NCBI RefSeq assembly: GCF_016820245.1
Contig: NZ_JAFCAR010000004.1
Coordinates: 496,001 to 560,000, forward strand
DNA from: Jannaschia sp. Os4
GTDB lineage: Bacteria > Pseudomonadota > Alphaproteobacteria > Rhodobacterales > Rhodobacteraceae
Direction of reading: 5' to 3'
DNA length: 64,000 nucleotides
Every line of letters starts with the position of its first letter. Position 1 is the stretch's first letter. Below the pieces are notes generated by a model that had not been told where the DNA came from, did no database searches, and worked only from the letters and a program-made list of their open reading frames with translations. The translations under genes were made by a program, and so were the position numbers. This document shows positions 20,376 to 29,842 of the stretch, piece by piece.

Positions 20376-21464
20376 TGCGCCGTAGCCCCGGGGGCGCGGG
20401 TCCGTCGTCGGGCGCGCGCCCGGCGGCGGCAGCCATTCGGGAAGGTTGGCCTGCGGCGGCTCGGTCCCCCGAGCCGATGGATGCAGGCGCTCCGACGGGT
20501 CCGCGCCCATCTCCCGCGCGGCGCGGTCGAGGAAGACGGGGCCGAAGCCGCGCCACGTGCCGATCGACGGCGCGGCCGGGTCGGTCGGGAAGCGGTCGCG
20601 CCAGTCGGGGGGCAGGGTCAGGCCCAGCGCCTCCATCCGCTCCAGCATCCAGACGAGGGGAACGTTGGCCAGCGGGCGGGACTCGGGGTGGCGCCCGATC
20701 TGGCCGCCGATGTCGGCGTGGGCGCCGCGGAACCAGACCTGCTCGACCGTCGCGGTGCGGGGCGGGCGCGTCGTCCAGAGGTCGGGGGCGAAGGCGCGGC
20801 GCGTCTCGTGCAGGGCCAGCGCGTGCAGCCCATGGCGCGCGGTCGGCCCGAGGCGGTGGGAGCGGAAGGCGTGGACCGGCGGCGCGAGGCGCCAGAGCAG
20901 CGGCCAGCGGAGGCCCACCGCGCGTACGGTGTCGAAGCAGGCGACGGCGGTGACCTCGGGCCGGTGGTGGCAGTAGAGCGCGGCGAAGCGCCGGGTCTCG
21001 GGGGTGGTCGGGTCGTCGCGGTAGTGGGCGAAGGCTTGGCCCACGAGGGGTTCGGTGGCGTTGGCGGGGGTCAGCAGGCCCACGCGGTCGATCATCCCCG
21101 CCAAGGCGCGGGCGACGTAGGCCCCGCGCGAGTAGCCCACGAGGAAGACCGGGTCGCCGGGCGACCACGTGCGAGCGAGGAAGTGGTAGGCGCGGCGAAG
21201 CTGCGCGTTGACGCCGACGCCGGCGGCGATCTCGCCCGCGTGGCGCCAGCCGCGCCATGCGATGCCCGGCTCGTAGTGGAGGCAGAGGCCGAGATCCGTC
21301 CCTTGGCCTTCGAGCATCTTCCAGATCAGGCCGATGGAGGTCTCGTGGCCCGGCTCCAGCGACGAGAGCGTGCCGTCGAGCAGCACGACGTGGACGCGCG
21401 CCTCCGGCGGCGTCTCCTCGCGCGCGGGGTCGCGGCGCGCGAGGGACCGGAGCCAGCCGATCAC
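20373..21464 (-). CDS. DUF2235-type alpha/beta hydrolase
   Basis: The 363-residue protein matches the DUF2235 group of phospholipase-like hydrolases: VVLLDGTLSSLEPG opens the fold, VFLVGYSRGAYVARALAGMI has the nucleophile elbow GYSRGA, and VWFRGAHADIGGQIG holds a likely catalytic His/Asp. Such proteins are often T6SS phospholipase effectors, but no vgr, tss or immunity gene is here. The N-terminus is short and starts at GTG 21464, one base after the CoxL-like stop, suggesting coexpression. The product has no signal peptide. Confidence 0.82.
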   Translation of the reverse strand: MIGWLRSLARRDPAREETPPEARVHVVLLDGTLSSLEPGHETSIGLIWKMLEGQGTDLGLCLHYEPGIAWRGWRHAGEIAAGVGVNAQLRRAYHFLARTWSPGDPVFLVGYSRGAYVARALAGMIDRVGLLTPANATEPLVGQAFAHYRDDPTTPETRRFAALYCHHRPEVTAVACFDTVRAVGLRWPLLWRLAPPVHAFRSHRLGPTARHGLHALALHETRRAFAPDLWTTRPPRTATVEQVWFRGAHADIGGQIGRHPESRPLANVPLVWMLERMEALGLTLPPDWRDRFPTDPAAPSIGTWRGFGPVFLDRAAREMGADPSERLHPSARGTEPPQANLPEWLPPPGARPTTDPRPRGYGA

Positions 21465-21465
21465 G

Positions 21466-23760
21466 TCACTCGGCGGCGACGGGGGCGTCCTGCAGGTAGG
21501 CCCAGACGCGGGACGGGGTGAACGGCATGTCCACCTTGGTCACGCCGACCTGCCGCATCGCGTCGGCGGCGGCGTTGGCGACGGCGGCCATCGCGCCCAC
21601 GGTCCCCGCCTCGCCGCAGCCCTTCATGCCCAGCTCGTTGGCCGTGGAGGGCACCGGCTCGGAGTGGAAGGCGATCATCGGCATGTTGGCGGCGCGGGGC
21701 ATCCCGTAGTCCATGAAGGACGCGGTCAGGAGCTGTCCGTCGGCGTCGTAGACGACGTGCTCGGAGACGGCCTGCCCGATGCCTTGGACGACGCCGCCAT
21801 GGACCTGCCCCTCGGCCATCATGGGGTTCATCAGCACGCCGAAGTCGTCGACGACGGTGTATCTCTCGACGCTGAGGTTCCCGGTCTCGCGGTCGATCTC
21901 GACCTCGCAGATGTGGCAGCCGTTGGGGTAGGAGCGGCCGGGCAGCTCCGTCGTGGCGGAGGTCCGCAGCAGGTCGGTGCGGCCCGCCCGGCGCGCGGCC
22001 TCGGCCGCCTCCAGCACGGTCATGCGCTTGTTGGTGGCGGGGGCGGCGAACTGGCCGTCCTCGAAGGTCACCTCGTCCTCCTCCAGATGCTCGGCCACGA
22101 AGGGGGTGAAGCGCTCGATCACCTTGCGCGCGGCGCCCTTGTTGGCCGTCCCTTGGGTGGTGACGGAGCGGGAGCCGCCGGTGCCGCCGCCCTTGGCGAT
22201 CCGGTCGCTGTCGCCCTGCACCACCTCGACCTTCTCCGGGGGCAGGCCGAGGTCGGTGGCGAGGAACTGGCGGTAGACCGTCTCGTGCCCCTGCCCGTTG
22301 GTCTGGGTGCCGACGTAGAGGATGGCGCCGCCGTCGTCGGTGAACTCGATCTCGGCGGTCTCCTCGGGGGAGCCGAGGATGGACTCGATGTAGTAGCAGA
22401 CCCCGAGGCCCCGGATGCGGCCCGCCGCCTCGGCCTCGGCGCGGCGCGCGGCGAAGCCGTCCACGTCGGCCTCGGCCCGCGCGCGGTCCATGACGCGGGC
22501 GAAGTCGCCGACGTCGTAGGTCTCGCCGGTGGCGGAGACGTAGGGGAACTTGTCGGCGGGGATCAGCGACTTGCGGCGCAGGTCGAACGGATCGACGCCC
22601 AGCTCGTGGGCGGCGTGGTCCATCGCGCGCTCCAGCAGGTAGATCGCCTCGGGGCGGCCCGCGCCGCGATAGGCGTCCACCTGCGTGGTGTGGGTGTAGA
22701 TCCCGGTCGAGCGCAGGAAGGTCGCCTGCACGTCGTAGATGCCGGGCAGCACCTTGGAGAACAGCTCCGACTGGATGTTCTGGGCGTACTGGCTGTTGTA
22801 GGCGCCCATGTTGGCCCAGTTCTCGGAGTGGTACGCGACGAGCCGGTCGTCCGCGTCGAAGCCGAGGCGGGCGCGGCAGGTGAGGTCGCGGCCGGCGTTG
22901 TCCGAGAGCATCGCCTCGGAGCGATCGCCCATCCAGCGGACGGGGCGACCGAGGACCGTGGCGGCGTGGGCCACGAGGAAGGTCTCGGGGTAGTCCATCG
23001 CCTTCATGCCGAAGCCGCCGCCCACGTCGGGGTTGGTGACCCGCAGGCTGTCCTTGGACCGGCCGAGGATCTTGGCGAGCTTGTCGCGGGTGCCCCAGAC
23101 GCCCTGCCCGTTGACGCAGACGTGGAGGCGGTCGCCCTCGTAGGGCTCGGCCCAGACGCCGCGCGGCTCCAGGGAGGCGACGATGATGCGGTTGTCCTCG
23201 ACGGTCAGGTCCACGACGCGGTGCGCGGCCTCCAGCGCGGCCTCGACGGCGGCCTCCTCGCCCATCTCCCAGACGTAGGCGACGTTGTCGGGCGCCTCCG
23301 GGTGGACGGCCTCGCCGCCGGGTGCGAGGTCCAGCTTCACGGGGCGCTCGTCGAGGTCCATCTCGATGGCCTCGGCGGCGTCGCGGGCTTGGTCGAGCGT
23401 GTCGGCGATCACCATCGCCACCGGCTCGCCCACGTGGCGGACGCGGGCGGTGGCCAGCAGCGGGCGCTTGGGCGTGGTGCCGCGGCGCCCGTCGTTGGGC
23501 GACTTGGCGGGCGTGGTGGGGATGTCGTCCATCAGCCCAGCCTCGGCGAGCCTGTCCGCCGTCAGGATCAGGCGCACGCCCTCCATCCCCTCGGCCGCCG
23601 ACACGTCGAGCGTCAGGTCCGCATGGGCGGCGGGGGAGCGCAGGACGAAGGCGCGCAGGCTTTCGGCGGGCGCGCGGTCGTCCACGTAGGAGCCGCCGCC
23701 GGTCAGCAGGCGCGGATCCTCGGCGCGGCGGTTGGACTGTGAGAGGCCGAACTTCTGCAT
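21466..23760 (-). CDS. molybdopterin-binding subunit of a xanthine dehydrogenase/CO dehydrogenase family enzyme (form II CoxL-like)
   Basis: The 764-residue large subunit binds the molybdenum cofactor. The active-site loop AYRGAGR (in VDAYRGAGRPEAIYL) is the form II CoxL signature, not the CO-oxidising form I AYxCSFR. The catalytic glutamate is in KGCGEAGTVGAMAA near the C-terminus, and GQGHETVYRQF plus VQGDSDRIAKGGGTGGSR complete the cofactor site. The FAD (medium) and 2Fe-2S (small) subunits are not adjacent. The true substrate is unknown. The ATG at 23760 precedes the entry KFGLSQSNRRAEDPRLLTGGG. Confidence 0.88.
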   Translation of the reverse strand: MQKFGLSQSNRRAEDPRLLTGGGSYVDDRAPAESLRAFVLRSPAAHADLTLDVSAAEGMEGVRLILTADRLAEAGLMDDIPTTPAKSPNDGRRGTTPKRPLLATARVRHVGEPVAMVIADTLDQARDAAEAIEMDLDERPVKLDLAPGGEAVHPEAPDNVAYVWEMGEEAAVEAALEAAHRVVDLTVEDNRIIVASLEPRGVWAEPYEGDRLHVCVNGQGVWGTRDKLAKILGRSKDSLRVTNPDVGGGFGMKAMDYPETFLVAHAATVLGRPVRWMGDRSEAMLSDNAGRDLTCRARLGFDADDRLVAYHSENWANMGAYNSQYAQNIQSELFSKVLPGIYDVQATFLRSTGIYTHTTQVDAYRGAGRPEAIYLLERAMDHAAHELGVDPFDLRRKSLIPADKFPYVSATGETYDVGDFARVMDRARAEADVDGFAARRAEAEAAGRIRGLGVCYYIESILGSPEETAEIEFTDDGGAILYVGTQTNGQGHETVYRQFLATDLGLPPEKVEVVQGDSDRIAKGGGTGGSRSVTTQGTANKGAARKVIERFTPFVAEHLEEDEVTFEDGQFAAPATNKRMTVLEAAEAARRAGRTDLLRTSATTELPGRSYPNGCHICEVEIDRETGNLSVERYTVVDDFGVLMNPMMAEGQVHGGVVQGIGQAVSEHVVYDADGQLLTASFMDYGMPRAANMPMIAFHSEPVPSTANELGMKGCGEAGTVGAMAAVANAAADAMRQVGVTKVDMPFTPSRVWAYLQDAPVAAE

Positions 23761-23791
23761 TGGAGGGCTCCGTTCCGTGACCGGGGGAGCC

Positions 23792-24451
23792 TTAGCCGAC
23801 CGGCGCGTCCTGTCCACCCGCCGAGGCGGGCGGCGGGTCGTCGCGGGGGATCATCGGCGCCAGCATCGCGCGCACGAGGCGGTCGCGGGCGGCGGGGCCG
23901 AGGTCGGAGGCGAACTTCATCTTCCCGCCCGCCATCAGGTCCGCGATCCCATGCGTGCCCGCCCAGACGCGGAGCGGCGTGGCCATGCCCTCGGGCGTCA
24001 CGAAGTCGGGCATCGCGCCGGTGACGTCCGAGACCGTGCGGACCATCCGCATGAACGCCCCCTCGCCGGCGTCGGCCAGCGCGGGGTCCTCCGGGTCGGG
24101 AAGCGCGGAGGAGAAGCAGAGGCGGAAGAGGGCGGTGTGCTCCAGCGCGAAGTCCACGTAGCCGAGGCCGTCGGCCATGAGCCGCCCCTCGGGCGTGTCG
24201 GGGGCTTCGGCGCGGCGGGCGTCCTGGCACGCGACGAGCCGCTCGAACCCCCGCGTGGCCAGCGCGGCGAGCAGGCCCTTCACGCCGCCGAAGTGGTGCG
24301 CGGGTGCTGCGTGGGAGACGCCCGCGCGCTTGGCCACGCGGCGCAGCGAGAACGCCTCGGGGCCAGTCTCGGCCAGTTCCGCCTCGCCCGCGTCAAGTAG
24401 GGCGGAGCGGAGGTTGCCGTGGTGGTATCTGGAACGCGCGTCGTCAGGCAT
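23792..24451 (-). CDS. TetR-family transcriptional regulator
   Basis: The 219-residue repressor has an N-terminal helix-turn-helix (GNLRSALLDAGEAELAETGPEAFSLRRVAKRAGVSHAAPAHHFGG), typical of TetR, and an all-helical ligand domain. It is divergent from the ABA4-like gene, with two overlapping inverted repeats at 24471-24533 between them, and it precedes the CoxL-like gene on the same strand by 31 bp. It may control either neighbour. The ligand is unknown. Confidence 0.92.
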   Translation of the reverse strand: MPDDARSRYHHGNLRSALLDAGEAELAETGPEAFSLRRVAKRAGVSHAAPAHHFGGVKGLLAALATRGFERLVACQDARRAEAPDTPEGRLMADGLGYVDFALEHTALFRLCFSSALPDPEDPALADAGEGAFMRMVRTVSDVTGAMPDFVTPEGMATPLRVWAGTHGIADLMAGGKMKFASDLGPAARDRLVRAMLAPMIPRDDPPPASAGGQDAPVG

Positions 24452-24470
24452 GGGACCGCCCTATCCTGCC

Positions 24471-24533
24471 ACCGTCAACATTACAACTTGACGGTGACAG
24501 GTTCCGCGCTCCATAGGTGTCTTGTCACTGTCA
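24471..24533. promoter_or_regulatory. TetR operator region with two overlapping dyads
   Basis: ACCGTCAA (24471-24478) and TTGACGGT (24488-24495) are perfect 8-bp arms. TGACGGTGACA (24489-24499) also pairs with TGTCACTGTCA (24523-24533) with one mismatch. TTGACG at 24488 is a strong minus-35 match for the rightward gene, with CCATAG 17 bases later as a weak minus-10. A repressor bound here would block it. Confidence 0.65.
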
Positions 24534-24548
24534 GGATCGGAGACGCCG

Positions 24549-24989
24549 ATGACCCCCGACCTCCTCTTCCAGGTCGCCCAGACGGGCGCGATGACCGGGT
24601 GGGTGGCGCTCGCGCTCTCCCCGCTCCGGCCCCGCCCGCTGCTGGCCTATGGGGGCATCGCCGTCCCCGTCGCGCTGTCGCTGCTCTACCTCGGCACCGT
24701 CGCCGTCGCCCTGCCGGGCGCGGATGGCGGGTTCGACACGCTGGCGGGGGTGATGGCGCTCTTCGCGCAGCCCGGCCCCGCGCTGGCGGGCTGGGTCCAC
24801 TTCCTCGCCTTCGACCTCGCCATCGGCGGGTGGCAGGCGCGCGAGGCGCGGCGGCTCGGCCTGCCGCACTGGGCGCTGCTGCCCTGCCTGTTCCTGACCC
24901 TCATGCTGGGGCCCGTCGGGCTCTTGGCGTTCCTCGGCCTGCGGGCCGGTTTCACCCACTTCGGCGGCCGCAAGGAGGCCCTGTCATGA
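24549..24989 (+). CDS. ABA4-like (DUF4281) membrane protein
   Basis: The 146-residue protein has about four membrane segments and the motifs characteristic of the ABA4 group, [20 protein letters not shown] and [18 protein letters not shown]. In plants ABA4 is needed for neoxanthin formation, but bacterial members have no assigned role. The ATG at 24549 follows GGAG at 9 bases; an in-frame TTG at 24522 sits inside the operator. Its stop overlaps the next membrane protein by 4 bp (ATGA). Confidence 0.75.
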   Translation: MTPDLLFQVAQTGAMTGWVALALSPLRPRPLLAYGGIAVPVALSLLYLGTVAVALPGADGGFDTLAGVMALFAQPGPALAGWVHFLAFDLAIGGWQAREARRLGLPHWALLPCLFLTLMLGPVGLLAFLGLRAGFTHFGGRKEALS

Positions 24990-25747
24990 CCACCCTCGAC
25001 ACCTATGCCCGTCCCCTGCCCCGCTGGCTGACCGACAGCCCGGCGATGGCCGCCGCCGCCCTGCTCTGGGGGGCCGCCACGCCGCTCTACCTCTGGCTCG
25101 CGCTGACGGTGCCCGAGACCATCGCGGGCGAAGCCGCATGGCTGAAGCCGCTCAAGTTCTCGCTGGCGACGACGGTCTGGGCGCTCACGCTGGCATGGGC
25201 GGCGCGGTTCGTGCCCGCCGCCACGCGGGGCGCGCGGTGGTTCCGGGTCTATTCGTGGTCCGTGTTCGGCGCGATGGCGCTGGAGATGGCGTGGCTGACG
25301 ACGGCGTCGGCGCTGGGGCAGAAGGCGCATTACAACACCGAGGTGCTCTGGCTCGCGGTGGCCTATCCGGTGGCGGGGCTGGTGGCGACGTGGTTCGCCG
25401 CGTCCGCGCTGGTCTGGGGCGTCGTGATCCTGCGCGCCGCGCCCTTGCGCGACGCGTGGCCCTTCGTCCGGACGCTCGGCTGGTCGATGGTGGCGACGTT
25501 CCTTCTCACGGTGCCCACGGCCTTCGCGCTCTCGGCGGTGGAGCCGCCCGCGGGCGGCCTGCCGCTCTTCGGCTGGACCTTTGCCGCCGGCGACCTGCGC
25601 CCCGCGCATTTCGCGGCGACCCACGCGATGCAGGTCGTGCCTCTGGTGGCGGTGGCGACGGGGCTCGTGGGGCGCGGCGGATGGCTGACGCTGGGGTGGT
25701 CGGTGGTGACGCTGGCGCTGGTGGCGCTGGGGGTGGGGCTGGTCTAG
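24986..25747 (+). CDS. polytopic membrane protein, unknown
   Basis: The 253-residue product has about seven hydrophobic segments. Notable polar positions within the membrane are [17 protein letters not shown], a conserved-looking acidic/Lys pair, [12 protein letters not shown], and [13 protein letters not shown] with two His residues, a pattern seen in membrane enzymes or quinone-binding proteins. It is translationally coupled to the ABA4-like gene under probable TetR control. I recognise no named family. Confidence 0.7.
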   Translation: MTTLDTYARPLPRWLTDSPAMAAAALLWGAATPLYLWLALTVPETIAGEAAWLKPLKFSLATTVWALTLAWAARFVPAATRGARWFRVYSWSVFGAMALEMAWLTTASALGQKAHYNTEVLWLAVAYPVAGLVATWFAASALVWGVVILRAAPLRDAWPFVRTLGWSMVATFLLTVPTAFALSAVEPPAGGLPLFGWTFAAGDLRPAHFAATHAMQVVPLVAVATGLVGRGGWLTLGWSVVTLALVALGVGLV

Positions 25748-25752
25748 CCGGA

Positions 25753-25890
25753 GCGCATCGCAGGGCCGTGGCGCGGCGATCCGACCTTGCCGCGATGCGG
25801 TTTATCCCTCACCCCCGCACGACGCACCGGCGGAGCGCCGTCGGAACGGGATCGCCGGGCCGGGGGACGGCCCGGCGATGCGCGGGCCGC
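25753..25890 (+). repeat. dispersed repeat, copy A
   Basis: This copy begins GCGCATCGCAGGGCCGTGG, continues through GCGCGGCGATCCGACC, has the AT-containing block GTTTATCCCTCACCCCCGC and ends at GGGACGGCCCGGCGATGCGC. It is read on the plus strand between the membrane protein and valS. Copies B (38933-39103) and C (41397-41557) share the same blocks in the same order. It holds no gene. Confidence 0.8.
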
Positions 25891-25986
25891 TTCGCGGCTG
25901 TTAACCGCGCCGGTGCAGAGCGGCGGGGTGGCAACCGGATCGCGCGGGGGCTATCCGGCCCCCGCCCCACCCCGGAGACCCGCGCC

Positions 25987-28900
25987 ATGACCGAGATGCC
26001 CAAGACCTTCGACGCCCAAGAGGCGGAGACGCGCATCACCGCCGAATGGCTGGAGAGGAAGTGCTTCGCCGCCGGCGCCAACGCCAAGCGGGCCGAGACC
26101 TTCTCCATCGTCATCCCGCCGCCCAACGTGACCGGCTCGCTCCACATGGGGCACGCGTTCAACAACACGCTGCAGGACGTGCTGGTCCGCTGGCACCGGA
26201 TGCGCGGCTTCGACACGCTGTGGCAGCCGGGCACGGACCATGCGGGCATCGCCACGCAGATGGTCGTGGAGCGCGAGCTGGCGCAGACCAACCGGCGGCG
26301 CACGGACATGAGCCGGGAGGAGTTCCTCGACCTCGTCTGGGCGCAGAAGACCCGCTCGCGCGGCACGATCATCGGGCAGCTGCAGCGGCTGGGGGCGTCC
26401 TGCGACTGGGACCGCGAGGCGTTCACGATGGGCGGCGCGCCGGGCGACCCGGACCGGGAGGTCGGCGGAGGGCAGGACTTCCACGACGCGGTCATCAAGG
26501 TCTTCGTCGAGATGTACGACAAAGGCCTGATCTACCGCGGCAAGCGGCTGGTGAACTGGGACCCGAAGTTCGAGACCGCGATCTCCGACCTCGAGGTCGA
26601 GGCGGTCGAGACGAACGGCTTCATGTGGCACTTCAAGTACCCGCTCGCGGGCGGGGCCACCTACGAGTACGTCGAGCGCGACGAGGACGGGGCGGAGCTG
26701 TTCCGCGAGACGCGCGACTACATCTCCATCGCCACGACGCGGCCCGAGACGATGCTGGGCGACGGGGCGGTCGCGGTGCACCCGGACGACGTGCGCTACG
26801 CGCCGATCGTGGGCCGGCTCTGCGAGATCCCGGTGGGGCCGAAGGAGTCCCGCCGCCTGATCCCCATCGTGACGGACGAGTATCCCGACCCGGCCTTCGG
26901 CTCGGGCGCGGTGAAGATCACCGGGGCGCACGACTTCAACGACTACCAAGTGGCGAAGCGGGGCGGCATCCCGCTCTACCGGCTGATGGACACCAAGGCT
27001 GCGATGCGCGCGGATGGCGCGCCCTACGCCGAGGCGGCGGCCATCGCGATGGCGGTGGCGAAGGGCGAGCGGGCGCTTTCGGAGGCGGAAACGGACGCGA
27101 TCAACCTCGTGCCCGACCACCTGCGGGGGCTGGACCGGATGGAGGCGCGCGCGAAGGTCGTCGAGGAGATCACCGCCGAGGGGCTGGCCGTGATGGTCCC
27201 GCCGACGGACCCGCGGCTGGGCAAGGGGGCGGCGTCGGACGGCGCGGCGGCGACGGGCGAGCCGCCGGTGGACGCGTCCGAGGGCGGGGAGATGCGGGTC
27301 GACGACCTCGTCCCCCTCGTCGAGCCGAAGGTGATCCAGCAGCCGCATGGCGACCGCTCCAAGGTCGTGATCGAGCCGATGCTGACGGACCAATGGTTCG
27401 TGGACACCGACAAGATCGTCGGCCCCGCCATCGAGGCGGTCGAGAACGGCACGACCCGCATCCTGCCGGAGGCGGACCGCAAGGTGTACTTCCACTGGCT
27501 GCGCAACATCGAGCCGTGGTGCATCTCGCGCCAGCTGTGGTGGGGGCACCGGATTCCGGTTTGGTATGGGTACTCAGCCGAGGGCGGTGTCGTGACGCTG
27601 GAGGATGGCCTCAAGCCATTCTGCGCTGCTTCGCAAGAAGAGGTGATCGACCTGCTCGAGCGGGAGTACGGCCACCAGAACATCCGCTTCCTCGATAGCG
27701 AAGCGGACGTTCTGGAGGTTTTCGAGGATCGCGCGAATGGCAGCGTCATGGCGAACGAGGTCATGCCAGTCTACCGCGACCCCGACGTCCTCGACACGTG
27801 GTTCTCCTCCGGTCTCTGGCCGCTCGGCACGCTCGGCTGGCCCGAGGAGACGGAGGAGTTGGAGAAGTACTTCCCCACCTCCGTCCTCATCACCGGGTTC
27901 GACATCCTGTTCTTCTGGGTCGCCCGGATGATGATGATGCAGACCGCCGTGCTGCCCGAGGACAAGCCGCTCGCCGAGCGCGTCCCGTTCCGCGACGTCT
28001 ACGTCCACGCGCTCGTCCGCGACGCCAAGGGGCAGAAGATGTCCAAGTCCTTGGGCAACGTGCTGGACCCGCTGGACCTGATCGACGTCTACGGGGCGGA
28101 CGCGGTGCGTTTCACGCTGGCCTCCATGGCGGCGATGGGGCGGGACCTGAAGCTCTCGGAGGACCGGATCAAGGGCTACCGCAACTTCGGCACGAAGCTG
28201 TGGAACGCGGTGCGGTTCGCGCAGATGAACGACGTGGCGTTCGGGGGGGATCGGCCCGACCCGCAGGCCACGGTGAACCGCTGGATCGTGGGCGAGACGG
28301 CGCGGGCGCGGGCCGAGGTGGACGCCGCCTTGACCGCCTACCGCTTCGACGACGCGGCCGCCGCGCTCTACCGCTTCGTGTGGAACGTGGTCTGCGACTG
28401 GTACGTGGAGTTCGCCAAGCCGCTCTTCGACGGGGCGCAGGCCGAGGAGACGCGGGCCACGATGGGCTGGGTGCTGGACCGCTGCATGGTCATGCTGCAC
28501 CCCTTCATGCCCTTCGTGACCGAGGACCTCTGGGCGCGGACCAGTGAGCGCGCGACGATGGCCGTCCACGCCGACTGGCCCGAGGACGTGACCGAGGCGT
28601 TGGTCGACACGGCGGCAGAGGCCGAGATGCGCTACGTCATCGCGCTGATCGAGGCGGTGCGCTCGGCGCGGGCGCAGATGAACGTGCCGGCGGGGGCGCA
28701 CGTGCCCCTGGTCCGGGTCGAGGGCGGCGACACGGGGCGGTCCGCCGTCGCGGCCAACGAGGCGCTGATCGCGCGGCTGGCGCGGGTCGAGGCGGTGTCC
28801 GAGGGCGACGCGCCCAAGGGCTCGGCGGCGGTGACCGTGGGCGCGGACCAGTACGCGATCCCCTTGGAGGGGCTGATCGACGTGAGCGCCGAGGTGGCGC

Positions 28901-29088
28901 GGCTGGAGAAGTCGCGCGCCAAGCTGGCCAAGGAGATCAAGGGGCTGGCGGGCCGCGCGAACAACCCGAAGTTCGCGGAGTCCGCCCCGGCGGAGGTCGT
29001 GGAGGAGACGAAGCGCAACCTCGCCGAGCGGGAGGCGGAGGCCGAGGCGCTGGACGCCGCGCTGGCGCGGCTGGCGGAGTTGGGGTGA
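25987..29088 (+). CDS. valS: valyl-tRNA synthetase
   Basis: The 1033-residue class I synthetase charges tRNA-Val. [14 protein letters not shown] has the HIGH motif at about 53-56, [16 protein letters not shown] and the CP1 editing domain follow ([17 protein letters not shown]), [10 protein letters not shown] is the KMSKS loop, and a C-terminal coiled coil ([16 protein letters not shown] and similar) ends the protein. The ATG at 25987 is internal to the family's normal start. Bases 27565-27780, between GHRIPVWYG and [11 protein letters not shown], use visibly different, less GC-biased codons than the rest of the gene. Confidence 0.97.
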   Translation: MTEMPKTFDAQEAETRITAEWLERKCFAAGANAKRAETFSIVIPPPNVTGSLHMGHAFNNTLQDVLVRWHRMRGFDTLWQPGTDHAGIATQMVVERELAQTNRRRTDMSREEFLDLVWAQKTRSRGTIIGQLQRLGASCDWDREAFTMGGAPGDPDREVGGGQDFHDAVIKVFVEMYDKGLIYRGKRLVNWDPKFETAISDLEVEAVETNGFMWHFKYPLAGGATYEYVERDEDGAELFRETRDYISIATTRPETMLGDGAVAVHPDDVRYAPIVGRLCEIPVGPKESRRLIPIVTDEYPDPAFGSGAVKITGAHDFNDYQVAKRGGIPLYRLMDTKAAMRADGAPYAEAAAIAMAVAKGERALSEAETDAINLVPDHLRGLDRMEARAKVVEEITAEGLAVMVPPTDPRLGKGAASDGAAATGEPPVDASEGGEMRVDDLVPLVEPKVIQQPHGDRSKVVIEPMLTDQWFVDTDKIVGPAIEAVENGTTRILPEADRKVYFHWLRNIEPWCISRQLWWGHRIPVWYGYSAEGGVVTLEDGLKPFCAASQEEVIDLLEREYGHQNIRFLDSEADVLEVFEDRANGSVMANEVMPVYRDPDVLDTWFSSGLWPLGTLGWPEETEELEKYFPTSVLITGFDILFFWVARMMMMQTAVLPEDKPLAERVPFRDVYVHALVRDAKGQKMSKSLGNVLDPLDLIDVYGADAVRFTLASMAAMGRDLKLSEDRIKGYRNFGTKLWNAVRFAQMNDVAFGGDRPDPQATVNRWIVGETARARAEVDAALTAYRFDDAAAALYRFVWNVVCDWYVEFAKPLFDGAQAEETRATMGWVLDRCMVMLHPFMPFVTEDLWARTSERATMAVHADWPEDVTEALVDTAAEAEMRYVIALIEAVRSARAQMNVPAGAHVPLVRVEGGDTGRSAVAANEALIARLARVEAVSEGDAPKGSAAVTVGADQYAIPLEGLIDVSAEVARLEKSRAKLAKEIKGLAGRANNPKFAESAPAEVVEETKRNLAEREAEAEALDAALARLAELG

Positions 29089-29091
29089 GGT

Positions 29092-29192
29092 GACGCCCCC
29101 GCCTTGCGCGGGGGCCGCTTCGTCCGTCTGCGCCCCGGCTGCGGAGGGGGGCGCCCGGTTCGATCGAGGCCCCCGCGCAAGGCGGGGGCGTC
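29092..29192. repeat. 25-bp perfect inverted repeat after valS
   Basis: Arm 29092-29116 and arm 29168-29192 are exact reverse complements over 25 bases, around a 51-base centre. The first arm begins 3 bases past the valS stop. Each arm is itself a near-hairpin (GCCCCCGCC-TTGC-GCGGGGGC). It could terminate valS, form a large stem-loop, or be a relic of a mobile element; no open reading frame is inside. Confidence 0.85.
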
Positions 29193-29327
29193 CGTATGGC
29201 GTGGACCGCTCCCTCGCCCGATCACGCGCCGCGCGCGCGTTCTCACCCCGCCTCACACCCCCGTGCGACCCCCTGCCCCGGTGCGGCCCGGCGCGTTAGC
29301 TGCCCGACCAACGCAACGGAGACAGCC

Positions 29328-29804
29328 ATGCCCACCCGCCGAACCTTCCTCATCGGGGCCGCCGCCATCCCCATCGCCGCCGGCGGCGCCTACGCCCTGC
29401 TCGCGCCGCAGCCCCTCGCCCCGGCCCGCGTCTACACGGAGGGCGGTCTCGCCATCCGGGGCACGGACCCAGTGGCCTACTTCTACGACGCCATGCCCGT
29501 CCCCGGCGATCCGGCCGTGACCCACGACTGGGCCGGGGCGACGTGGGCCTTCGCCACGGTCGAGAACCGCGACCGCTTCGCCGCCGAGCCTGCGCGCTAC
29601 GCGCCCGCCTATGGCGGGTTCTGCGCGTGGGCCGTGGCGGAGAAGGGGGAGCTCTACTCCACGCAGCCGAAGAACTGGGCCATCGTGGACGGGCGCCTGT
29701 TCCTGAACTTCGACGACGCCGTGCAGGAGTTGTGGAACGCGGAACCCGCGGACTTCATCGCCGCCGCCGACCGGCGCTGGCCCGAGATCGTGGCCGCCGT
29801 CTGA
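29328..29804 (+). CDS. exported YHS-domain protein
   Basis: The 158-residue protein has a twin-arginine-type leader (TRRTFLIGAAAIPIAAGGAYALL) and a YHS-like fold with IRGTDPVAYFYDAMPVPGDPAVTHDWAGATWAFATVENRDRFAAEP and PAYGGFCAWAVAEKG. YHS domains commonly bind metals, often copper, via Cys, His and Met, and one Cys (GFC) is present here. The ATG at 29328 has GGAG ahead. It is convergent with the MBL-fold hydrolase and separated by a perfect hairpin. Confidence 0.85.
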   Translation: MPTRRTFLIGAAAIPIAAGGAYALLAPQPLAPARVYTEGGLAIRGTDPVAYFYDAMPVPGDPAVTHDWAGATWAFATVENRDRFAAEPARYAPAYGGFCAWAVAEKGELYSTQPKNWAIVDGRLFLNFDDAVQELWNAEPADFIAAADRRWPEIVAAV

Positions 29805-29813
29805 GGCGGAGCG

Positions 29814-29836
29814 GCGGGGGCGCATGGCGCCCCCGC
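29814..29836. terminator. terminator between YHS and MBL genes
   Basis: GCGGGGGCGC and GCGCCCCCGC are perfect 10-bp arms with loop ATG, in the 38-bp gap between the convergent stops. Confidence 0.75.
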
Positions 29837-29842
29837 GCGAGG

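Noticed and set aside
20373-21464. Type VI secretion effector
   Set aside because: DUF2235 proteins can be T6SS effectors, but no structural, VgrG or immunity genes are near, so this was not claimed.
29092-29192. Possible insertion sequence ends
   Set aside because: The inverted repeat encloses only 51 bases, no transposase and no target duplication could be seen.
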